From contig OX392529.1 of NCBI GenBank assembly GCA_947623455.1, positions 62,743,686 to 62,807,685 of the forward strand: a DNA stretch of 64,000 nucleotides. Direction: 5' to 3'. The notes below the pieces were generated by a model. It saw nothing but the letters and a program-made list of their open reading frames with translations, had not been told where the DNA came from and ran no database searches. This DNA is from Mimachlamys varia (taxonomy: Eukaryota; Mollusca; Bivalvia; Pectinida; Pectinidae). The position numbers and the translations under genes are program-made. Positions 44,194-54,735 of this stretch are shown here, piece by piece (position 1 is the first letter of the stretch; every line of letters begins with the position of its first letter).

Positions 44194-46313
44194 GAATATA
44201 CGGTGATAAAGGATCTCCGTGTCCAAAATAGCTAAGGCCAACTCCCTGTCGACAACCTCGTCCAAAAGTATACGGTGATAATAAAGGATCTCCCTGTTGA
44301 CATCCTGTTCCCAGAATATACGGCATCAAAGGATCTCCCTGTCGACATCCTCGCCCCAAAATATACGGTGATAGAAAACCTCCCTGTCGACATCCTCGTC
44401 CCAAAGTATACGGCGATAAAGGATCTCCCTGTCGACATCCTCGTCCCAAAATATACGGTGATAGAAAACCTCCCTGTCGACATCCTCGTCCCAAAATATA
44501 CGGCGATAAAGGATCTCCCTGTCGCCATTCTCGTCCCAAAGTATACGGTGAGAAAGGATCTCCCTGCCGACATCCTCGTCCCAAATTATACGGCATTAAA
44601 GGGTCTCCCTGCCGACCTCCTCGTCCCAAAGTATACGGCGATTAAGAACCTCCCTGTCGACATCCTCGCACCAAAATATACGGTGAGAAAGGATCTCCCT
44701 GCCGACATCCTCGTCCCAAAATATACGGCATTAAAGGGTCTCCCTGCCGACATCCTCGCCCCAAAATATACGGTTAGAAAGGATATCCCTGTTGACATCC
44801 TCGTCCCAAAATATACGGCATTAAAGGGTCTCCCTGCCGACATCCTCGCCCCAAAATATACGGTTAGAAAGGATATCCCTGTCGACATCCTCGTCCCAAA
44901 ATATACGGTGAAAAAGGATCTCCATGTCGACATCCTCGTCCCAAAATATACGGTGATAAAGGATCTCCCTGCCGACATCCTCGCTCCAAAATATACGGTG
45001 AGAAAGGATCTCCCTGCCGACATCCTCGTCCCAAATTATACGGCATTAAAGGGTCTCCCTGCCGACATCCTCGTCCCAAAGTATACGGCGATTAAGAACC
45101 TCCCTGTCGACATCCTCGCACCAAAATATACGGTGAGAAAGGATCTCCCTGCCGACATCCTCGTCCCAAAATATACGGCATTAAAGGGTCTCCCTGCCGA
45201 CATCCTCGCCCCAAAATATACGGTTAGAAAGGATATCCCTGTTGACATCCTCGTCCCAAAATATACGGCATTAAAGGGTCTCCCTGCCGACATCCTCGCC
45301 CCAAAATATACGGTGAGAAAGGATATCCCTGTCGACATCCTCGTCCCAAAATATACGGTGAGAAAGGATCTCCCTGCCGACATCCTCGTCCCAAATTATA
45401 CGGCATTAAAGGGTCTCCCTGCCGACATCCTCGTCCCAAAGTATACGGCGATTAAGAACCTCCCTGTCGACATCCTCGCACCAAAATATACGGTGAGAAA
45501 GGATCTCCCTGCCGACATCCTCGTCCCAAATTATACGGCATTAAAGGGTCTCCCTGCCGACATCCTCGTCCCAAAGTATACGGCGATTAAGAACCTCCCT
45601 GTCGACATCCTCGCACCAAAATATACGGTGAGAAAGGATCTCCCTGCCGACATCCTCGTCCCAAAATATACGGCATTAAAGGGTCTCCCTGCCGACATCC
45701 TCGCCCCAAAATATACGGTTAGAAAGGATATCCCTGTTGACATCCTCGTCCCAAAATATACGGCATTAAAGGGTCTCCCTGCCGACATCCTCGCCCCAAA
45801 ATATACGGTGAGAAAGGATATCCCTGTCGACATCCTCGTCCCAAAATATACGGTGAGAAAGGATCTCCCTGCCGACATCCTCGTCCCAAATTATACGGCA
45901 TTAAAGGGTCTCCCTGCCGACATCCTCGTCCCAAAGTATACGGCGATTAAGAACCTCCCTGTCGACATCCTCGCACCAAAATATACGGTGAGAAAGGATC
46001 TCCCTGCCGACATCCTCGTCCCAAAATATACGGCATTAAAGGGTCTCCCTGCCGACATCCTCGCCCCAAAATATACGGTTAGAAAGGATATCCCTGTTGA
46101 CATCCTCGTCCCAAAATATACGGCATTAAAGGGTCTCCCTGCCGACATCCTCGCCCCAAAATATACGGTTAGAAAGGATATCCCTGTCGACATCCTCGTC
46201 CCAAAATATACGGTGAGAAAGGATCTCCATGTCGACATCCTCGTCCCAAAATATACGGTGATAAAGGATATCCCTGTTGACATCCTCGTCCCAAATATAC
46301 GGTGATGAAGGAT
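44194..46313 (-). repeat. 45-bp minisatellite encoding a reverse-transcriptase motif
   Basis: About 47 units of 45 bp; the plus strand reads GATCTCCCTGCCGACATCCT followed by CGTCCCAAAATATACGG. On the minus strand, one frame reads each unit as GRGCRQGDPLSPYIL. RGCRQGDPLSPY is a signature block (motif B region) of LINE reverse transcriptases. Stops (GDPF then TAA) appear in some units, so no long minus frame survives. The 15-codon unit leaves a 676-codon frame open on the plus strand (44275-46305, repeating KDLPVDILVPKYTVR), which I regard as a shadow. Higher-order copies: a 115-codon stretch at 45036-45383 is repeated exactly at 45531-45878, 495 bp (11 units) on. Confidence 0.9.
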
Positions 46314-46984
46314 CGTATAGCCTTTTTCAACGATGTTGAAAGAAGCATGACTGGTACATTTTTTTTATTCTTCTCTATATATAATCTTTTGTATCATACT
46401 TTTAATCCTGTCTTACATTTTTGTATATCTAACATGATATCAAAGCCTGTCAGATTCATAGGCTTGTACTTAATGTATGTGAACTTGCGTTTTTGTTAGT
46501 CGAGATTATATACTTTTAGGGGGAGGTTTGGTCTCTAACAACTCCCCCCCCCCACCCCCCACAACCAACAAACCAAGTAGATGACTAAATCTAATTTGAA
46601 CGTTAAAAATTCGTCTGCAAAGAAGCTGTAGTTAGAATTGCCTAAAACTAAATAAGTCTGCTGCTCCAGTCGCGGAACACGGTAAAATGTTCATTTGGTT
46701 GTCCAAATTGAGTTTTGATTCAAATCACAATGAAATCATGTTCTTTACCCTGTGTTCACGCACCATACAACGAGGTGTCTAATTTGATATATATCTAATC
46801 AGAAAACCGAGGCCGGTCAAGCTATCCGGTATACAACTTGGCATTAGTTCCACTCTCAGCAGCAGTAATGATGCAGCCTGTGTGCACAAACTAACTAATA
46901 GACCATAACAAGCGTGTTTGGAGAAGAAAGATTGTTTTGGTACAAAAAAGGCAAGGCTATGTTTAATGGTTGTTTTGCCATACC
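46314..46984. other. No gene recognised
   Basis: Holds a C-rich tract (46544-46560) and otherwise ordinary AT-rich sequence up to the next array. Confidence 0.4.
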
Positions 46985-48295
46985 GTGTGATAGACGTCTA
47001 AGGGATGGTGGTTTCTGTCAGGTCGTGTGATAGACGTTCAAGGGATGGTGGTCTTGGTCAGGTCGTGTGCGAAACGTTCAAGGGATGGTGGTTTCTGTCA
47101 GGTTGTTTGACAAACGTTCAAGAGATGATGGTTTCTGTCATGTCGTGTGACAAACGTTCAAGGGAATGTGATTTTTGTCAGGTCGTGTGACAAACGTTCA
47201 AGGGATGGTGATTTCTGTCAGGTCGTGTGACAAACGTTCAAATGATGGTGGTCGTGGTAAGGTCGTGTGACAAACGTTCAAGGGAGGTTGGTTTCTGTCG
47301 TGTCGTGTGACAAACGTTCAAGGGATGGCGGTTTCTGTGAGGTCGTGTGATAGACGTTCAAGGGATGGTGGTTTCTGTCAGGTCGTGTGATAGACGTTCA
47401 AGGGATTGGGGTCTTGGTCAGGTCGTGTGACAAACGTTCAAGGGATGGTGGCTTCTGTCAGGTCGTGTGACAAACGTTCAAAGGATGGTGGTTTTTGTCA
47501 GGTCATGTGACAAACGTTCAAGGGATGGTGGTTTCTGTCAGGTCGTGTGACAAACTTTCAAGGGATGGTGATTTTTTTCAGGTCGTGTGACAAACGTTCA
47601 ATGGATGGTGGTTTTTGTCAGGTCGTGTGACAAACGTTCAAGGGATGGTGGTCTTGGTCAGGTCGTGTGATAAACGTTCAAGGGATGGTGATTTTTGTCA
47701 GGTCATGTAAAAACGTTCAATGGATGGTGGTTTTTGTCAGGTCGTGTGACAAACGTTCAAGGGATGGTGGTATTGGTCAGGTCGTGTGATAAACGTTCAA
47801 GGGATGGTGATTTTTGTCAGGTCGTGTGATAGACGTTCAAGGGATGGTGGTTTTTGTCAGGTCGTGTGACAAACGTTCAATGGATGGTGGTTTTTGTCAG
47901 GTCGTGTGACAAACGTTCAAGGGAGGTTGGTTTCTGTCGTGTCGAGTGACAAACGTTCAAGGGATGGCGGTTTCTGTCAGGTCGTGTGATAGACGTTCAA
48001 GGGATGGTGGCTTCTGTCAGGTCGTGTGACAAACGTTCAAAGGATGGTAGTTTTTGTCAGGTCATGTGACAAACGTTCAAGGGATGGTGGTTTCTGTCAG
48101 GTCGTGTGACAAACGTTCAAGTGATGGTGATCTTGGTAAGGTCTTGTGACAAACGTTCAAGGGATGGTGGTCTTGGTCAGGTCGTGTGACAAACGTTCAA
48201 GGGATGGTGGTTTCTGTGAGGTCGTGTGATAGACGTTCAAGGGATGGTGGTTTTTGTCAGGTCGTGTGACAAACGTTCAATGGATGGTGGTTTTT
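46985..48295. repeat. 40-bp minisatellite, first part
   Basis: The unit contains GTCAGGTCGTGTGACAAACG followed by TTCAAGGGATGGTGGTTTCT. About 33 units, with GATAGACG and GTCTTGGT variants recurring in blocks. The array is interrupted at 48295/48296 by a mobile element and resumes in phase at 49668. Confidence 0.95.
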
Positions 48296-49667
48296 AGGTC
48301 ACCTGAGACGAAGTCTCAAGTGACCTATTCTAATCGCCTTTTGTCCGTCGTCGTCCGTCGTCCGTCGTGCGTCGTCCGTCGTGCGTCGTGCGTCCGTAAA
48401 CTTTTTACATTTTCGACTTCTTCTCCAAAACCGCTGAACCAAATTCAATGAAATTTTACAGGAAGCTTCCATGGCTGAGGGTGAACCAAAATTGTGAATT
48501 ATATGGTCCCCACCCCCCAGGGGCATGCGGGGCGGGGCCAAAAAGGGTCAAATTGACTAAAACTTCAAAAATCTTCTCCTCTACTCTCAGATATGGTAGA
48601 ATCAAATACTCTTCATAGATGGAAGGGTCTTAAGGTGCTTTACCAAAATTGTGAATTTCATGACCCTGGGGTCTCATGTTTGCCCCTGGGAAGGGGGTAA
48701 ACTTTACTATAGTTTATATAGGGAAATCACATTTTTGACTATTTTTTGTTGGATTTGTATTGGAATTCATTCTTACTTGTATCAAATTATCAGCATGGGA
48801 TGACACTTTGATGGTATGTACATGTTGGCCCTAGTTGACCCCGTTGGGCCTGCGGGGCAGGGCCAAAAAGGGTCAAATTGACAAAAATTTCAAAAATCTT
48901 CTTCTCTACTCTTAGATATGGTAGAATCAAATACTCTTCATAGATGGAAGGGTCTTAAGGTGCTTTACCAAAATTGTGAATTTTATGACCCTGGGGTCTC
49001 ATGTTTGCCCCTGGGAAGGGGGTAAACTTTACTATAGTTTATATAGGGAAATCACATTTTTGACTATTATTTGTTGGATTTGTATTGGAATTCATTCTAA
49101 CTTGTATCAAATTATCAGCATGGGATGACACTTTGATGGTATGTACATGTTGGCCCTAGTTGACCCCCAGGGGCTGGAGGGCGGGGCCAAAAAGGGTCAA
49201 ATTGACAAAAATTTCAAAAATCTTCTTCTCTTCTCCCAGATATGGTAGAATCAAATACTCTTCATAGATGGAAAGGTTTTAAGGTTCTTTACCAAAATTG
49301 TGAATTTCATGACTCTGGGGTCTTGCATCTCCCGCTGTGGAGGGGGTTAAGTTTACTATAGTAAATTGGCAGAAAAAAAACATTTTTTTGCATTATTTGT
49401 TTAATTCCCATTAGAAATGATGCAAATTTGGTTGAAATTATCAATATGACATGACTTTTGAGTAGTACGCACATATTGACACTGACTGACCCCCAGGTGC
49501 CTGAGAGGTGGGGCCTAAGAGGGTTAAATTGACATAATTTCAAAAATTCATTTTTTCCACTCCCAGATATGCTACAATGTATTGTTATAAATATTCATCT
49601 CAACATTCCCATATTTCTCTTTCATATCAAACATCAGGTGACCGTTAAGGCCCATGGGCCTCTTGTT
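48296..49667 (+). mobile_element. 1.37-kb hairpin-ended element inside the 40-bp array
   Basis: The 5' end is a hairpin (AGGTCACCTGAGAC, GAA, GTCTCAAGTGACCT); the 3' end is CAGGTGACCGTTAAGGCCCA then TGGGCCTCTTGTT. Removing it rejoins a normal array unit (GGTTTTT to GTCAGG), so the ends are exact to within a TT that may be a 2-bp target duplication. The interior has a GTCGTCCGTCGTGC microsatellite (48342-48398) and about 3.5 units of a 325-bp tandem repeat starting GGGCGGGGCCAAAAAGGGTC (48529, 48848, 49180, diverged 49509). No long frame. It shares its architecture with 7680-8117. Confidence 0.85.
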
Positions 49668-49812
49668 GTCAGGTCGTGTGACAAATGTTCAAGGGATAGT
49701 GGTTTCTGTCAAGTCGTGTGACAAACGTTCAAGGGATGGTAGTTCTTGTCAGGTCGTGTGACAAACGTTCAAAGGATGGTGAATTTTGTCAGGTCATGTG
49801 ACAAACGTTCAA
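49668..49812. repeat. 40-bp minisatellite, remainder
   Basis: Four units (GTCAGGTCGTGTGACAAATG and so on), fading at about 49812 into looser CATACCGTATGATAGATGTT repeats that reach about 50095. Confidence 0.9.
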
Positions 49813-50861
49813 AGGTGATCTCTTTGCTGTGATGTATGAACATGTTAAGAGATGGTTGTTTTGTAAGGTATAATGACAGATTTTTTAGGGATAATCTTTT
49901 TGCAATGTCATCTGAAGATGTTTAATGGATTGTCTTTTTGTCAGATAGCATGACAGAAGTTCAATGATTGACCGTTTTTGCCATACTGTATGATAGATGT
50001 TCACGAGTTGGTCTTTTTGCCATACCGTATGATAGATGTTCAATGGTTGGTCTTTTCATTCATACCGTATGATATATGTTCAATAGTTGGTCTTTTTCCG
50101 GGGCTACTATTTTTTGTCATTTAGTAAGACGGATGTTGCAGATGGAATTCCGAGGCATGCATTACAAAAGAATTTGATTTACCCTTACAATATGTCGTAC
50201 TCAATCTCCTGGTCTACCCTATCATAGGCGCAATTCATATTCATATTTGTATTTTGTTTGTTCAATTGTCAGGTCATACGTACTTGCTGTAAAAGTAGAA
50301 TTGCTCGCGGTATGGAAATTTTCCCTTAGTTCGCTTTCATTAAATATCCGCGAATATATCCACACGCACACATTTTTAATACCACTCAAACTCTACAGTG
50401 TATAATAGCATTTAATGTACACAGTGCAAAACAGCATGACTGACAGCGCGTATTTTTAATACCACTCAAACTCTACAGTGTATAATAGCATTTAATGTAC
50501 ACAGTGCAAAACAGCATGACTGACAGCGCGAAAATGTCCTTACCGCCAATAGTCTGGATGCTGACTAAGCGATAAAATTCCACACGGGAAAATATTGGCT
50601 TTTACAGTATGTAAGTGGATCGCAAAATAATTTTTTTTTTGTCTTCTGAGATAAATGATTTTTAAACGAAGGATTCATATTACATAACCAGCAGGTTTTC
50701 CTATGCGATGTTTCAATGACTAGTACGGTATATATTCTTGTCACCTTCATCATACAAATGACCAGCAATGCTTATGTTCACGAAGATGTAAACTGTGTAC
50801 GAGTTTTCCATTAATATCTACGTCAATTTGGTTACATCGCACATGTACAACTAGCTGTTCA
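49813..50861. other. Decayed repeats and an exact duplication, no gene
   Basis: The loose continuation of the array is followed by ordinary sequence. A 79-80 bp segment starting ATTTTTAATACCACTCAAAC is repeated without a difference at 50372-50451 and 50452-50530. A 67-codon minus frame at 50565-50768 has no support. Confidence 0.5.
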
Positions 50862-53755
50862 ATGTACCAAAGGGTGTTTGGTCCTTTGGAACAGCCCTAC
50901 TGCCGTCTGGTGGTCCTTTGGAACAGCCCTACTGCCGTCTGGTGGTCCTTTGGAACAGCCTAACTGCCGTCTGGTTGTCCTTTGAAACCGCCATACTGCC
51001 GTCTGATGGTCCTTTGGAACAGCCCTACTGCCATTTGGTGGTCCTCTGGAACAGTCCAACTGTCGTGTGGTGGTCCTTTGGAACAGTCCAACTGTCGTGT
51101 GGTGGTCCTTTGGAACAGTCCAACTGCCGTCTGGTGGTCCTTTGGAACAGCCCTACTGCCGTCTGATGGTCCTTTGGAACAGCCCTACTGCCGTCTGGTG
51201 GTCCTTTGAAACCGCCCTACTGCCGTCTGGTGGTCCTTTGGAAAAGTCCAACTGCCGTCTGGTGGTACTTTGGAACAGCCCAACTGACGTCTGGTGATCC
51301 TTTGGAACGGTACAACTGTCGTCTGGTGGTCCTTTGGAACAGCCCAACTGACGTCTGGTGGTCCTTTGGAACGGTCCAACTGTCGTCTGGTGGTCCTTTG
51401 GAACAGTCCAACTGACGTGTGGTGGTCCTTTGGAATAGTTCAACTGCCGTCTGGTGGTCCTTTGGAACAGCCCTACTGCCGTCTGGTGGTACTTTGGAAC
51501 AGTCCAACTGCCGTCTGGCGATACCTTGGAACAGTTTAACTGTCGTGTGGTGGTCCTTTGGAATAGTTCAACTGCCGTCTGGCAGTCCTTTGGAACGGTC
51601 CCACTGCCGTCTGGTGGTCCTTTGGAACAGTCCAACTGACGTGTGGTGGTCCTTTGGAATAGTCCAACTGACGTGTGGTGGCCCTTTGGAACAGTCCAAC
51701 TGCCGTCTGGTGGTCCTTTGGATTAGTCCAACTGCCGTCTGGTGGTCGTTTGGAACAGTCACACTGCCGTCTGGTGGTCCTTTGGAACAGTCCAACTGCC
51801 GTCTGGCAGTCCATTGGAACAGTCCAACTGCCGTCTGGTGGTCCTTTGGAACGGTCCAACTGCCGTCTGGTGGTCCTTTGGAAAGTCCAACTGACGTCTG
51901 GTGGTCCTTTGGAACAGTCCAACTGCCGTCTGGCGGTCCTTTGGAACAGTCCAACTGCCGTCTGGTGGTCCTTTGGAACAGTCCAACTGCCGCCTGGTGG
52001 TTCTTTGGAACAGTCCAACTGCCGTCTGGTGGTCCTTTGGAACAGTCCAACTGCTGTCTAGTGTTCCTTTGGAACATTCCAACTGCCGTCTGGTTATCCT
52101 TTGGAACGTTCCAACTGACGTGTGGTGGTCCTTTGGAACAGTCCAATTGACGTCTGGTGGTCCTTTGGAACAGTCCAACTGCCGTCTGGCGGTCCTTTGG
52201 AACAGTCCAACTGACGTGTGGTGGTCCTTTGGAATAGTTCAACTGCCGTCTGGTGGTCCTTTGGAACAGCCCTACTGCCGTCTGGTGGTACTTTGGAACA
52301 GTCCAACTGCCGTCTGGCGATACTTTGGAACAGTCCAACTGCCGTGTGGTGGTCCTTTGGAATAGTTCAACTGCCGTCTGGCAGTCCTTTGGAACGGTCC
52401 CACTGCCGTCTGGTGGTCCTTTGGAACAGTCCAACTGAAGTGTGGTGGTCCTTTGGAATAGTCCAACTGACGTGTGGTGGTCCTTTGGAACAGTCCAACT
52501 GCCGTCTGGTGGTCCTTTGGATTAGTCCAACTGCCGTCTGGTGGTCGTTTGGAACAGTCACACTGCCGTCTGGTGGTCCTTTGGAACAGTCCAACTGCCG
52601 TCTGGCTGTCCATTGGAACAGTCCAACTGCCGTCTGGTGGTCCTTTGGAACGGTCCAACTGCCGTCTGGTGGTCCTTTGGAAAGTCCAACTGACGTCTGG
52701 TGGTCCTTTGGAACAGTCCAACTGCCGTCTGGCGGTCCTTTGGAACAGTCCAACTGCCGTCTGGTGGTCCTTTGGAACAGTCCAACTGCCGCCTGGTGGT
52801 TCTTTGGAACAGTCCAACTGCCGTGTGGTGGTCCTTTGGAACAGTCCAACTGCTGTCTGGTGTTCCTTTGGAACAGTCCAACTGCCGTCTGGTTATCCTT
52901 TGGAACGTTCCAACTGACGTGTGGTGGTCCTTTGGAACAGTCCAACTGCCGTCTGGTGGTCCTTTGGAAAGTCCAATTGACGTCTGGTGGTCCTTTGGAA
53001 CAGTCCAACTGCCGTCTGGCGGTCCTTTGGAACAGTCCAACTGCCGCCTGGTGGTTCTTTGGAACAGTCCAACTGCTGTCTGGTGGTCCTTTGGAACAGT
53101 CCAACTGCCGTCTGGTTATCCTTTGGAACGTTCCAACTGACGTGTGGTGGTCCTTTGGAACAGTCCAACTGCCGTCTGGTGGTCCTTTGGAACAGTCCAA
53201 CTGACGTCTGGTGGTCCTTTGGAATAGTTCAACTGCCGTCTGGTGGTCCTTTGGAACAGCCTAACTGCCGTCTGATGGTCCTTTGGAACAGTCCAACTGC
53301 CATCTGGTGGTCCTTTGGAACAGTCCAACTGCCGTCTGGTGGTACTTTGGAACAGTCCAACTGCCGTCTGGTGGTCCTTTGAAACAGTCTTACTGCCGTC
53401 TGGTGGTCCTTTGGAACAGTCTAACTGCCGTCTGATGGTCGTTTGGAACAGTCCAACTGCCATCTGGTGGTCCTTTGGAACAGTCCAACTGCCGTCTGGT
53501 GGTACTTTGGAACAGTCCAACTGCCGTCTGGTGGTCCTTTGAAACAGTCTAACTGCCGTCTGGTGGTCCTTTGGAACAGTCGAACTGCCGTCTGGTGGTC
53601 CTTTGGAACAGTCCAACTGCCGTCTGGTGGTCCTTTGGAACAGTCTAACTGCCGTCTGGTGGTACTTTGGAACAGTCCAACTGATGTCTGGTGGTCCTCT
53701 GGAATAGTCCATCTGCAGGCTGGTGGTCCTTTGGGACAGTCCAACTGATGTCCTT
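50862..53755. repeat. 32-bp minisatellite, about 90 units, with 800-bp higher-order repeat
   Basis: The unit contains CTGCCGTCTGGTGGTCCTTT followed by GGAACAGTCCAA. Since 32 is not a multiple of 3, each frame cycles through all three phases, and both strands are open in every frame for hundreds of codons (up to 328 plus, 288 minus). The sequence from 51419 recurs from 52218 (799 bp, 25 units) with the same order of variant units. I see no signal peptide or domain and regard none of the frames as genes. Confidence 0.95.
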
Positions 53756-53849
53756 ATGCTGTCTTACTGATGTTATCTGATGTTGATCAGTTGGAATTCC
53801 TCTGGCAGCATATAGAACTGCTGGGGAGCTGGGTACAAAGATTTCCCCT

Positions 53850-54735
53850 GATGATTCTCCTAAGAGATGAAAGTGTTGGGGAGGTACTAAGATTTCCCCT
53901 GATGAACCTCTAAAGACAAAGTGTTAGGCAGGTACTAAGATTTCCCCTGATGAACCTCTTAAGACAAAGTGTTAGGCAGGTACTAAGATTTCCCCTGATG
54001 AACCTCTTAAGGGACAAAATGTTAGGGAGGTACTAAGATTTCCCCTGATGAACCTCTAAAGACAAAGTGTTAGGCAGGTACTAAGATTTCCCCTGATGAA
54101 CCTCTTAAGGGACAAAATGTTAGGGAGGTACTAAGATTTCCCCTGATGAACCTCTAAAGACAAAGTGTTAGGCAGGTACTAAGATTTCCCCTGATGAACC
54201 TCTTAAGACAAAGTGTTAGGCAGGTACTAAGATTTCCCCTGATGAACCTCTAAAGACAAAGTGTTAGGGAGGTACTAAGATTTCCCCTGATGAACCTCTT
54301 AAGGGACAAAATGTTAGGGAGGTACTAAGATTTCCCCTGATGAACCTCTTAAGGGACAAAGTGTTAGGGAGGTACTAAGATTTCCCCTGATGAACCTCTT
54401 AAGGAACAAAATGTTAGGGAGGTACTAAGATTTCCCCTGATGAACCTCTTAAGGGACAAAGTGTTAGGGAGGTACTAAGATTTCCCCTGATGAACCTCTT
54501 AAGGGACAAAGTGTTAGGGAGGTACTAAGATTTCCCCTGATGAACCTCTTAAGGGACAAAATGTTAGGGAGGTACTAAGATTTCCCCTGATGAACCTCTT
54601 AAGGAACAAAATGTTAGGGAGGTACTAAGATTTCCCCTGATGAACCTCTTAAGGGACAAAGTGTTAGGGAGGTACTAAGATTTCCCCTGATGAACCTCTT
54701 AAGACAAAGTGTTAGGCAGGTACTAAGAATCCCCT
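53850..54735. repeat. 46-50 bp minisatellite, about 18 units
   Basis: The unit contains AGATTTCCCCTGATGAACCT followed by CTTAAGGGACAAAGTGTTAG and GGAGGTACTA. A shorter form has CTAAAGACAAAGTG and GGCAGG. It starts abruptly near 53850 after a short unique bridge from the 32-bp array. Confidence 0.95.

Noticed and set aside
44275..46305. 676-codon plus-strand ORF, repeating KDLPVDILVPKYTVR
   Set aside because: It is a 45-bp minisatellite with a unit divisible by 3. The recognisable protein motif is on the opposite strand, and there is no signal peptide, unique flank or splice context.
51419..53204. Long overlapping ORFs of 243-328 codons on both strands
   Set aside because: All are phase-cycling by-products of the 32-bp repeat; equally long frames exist on both strands.
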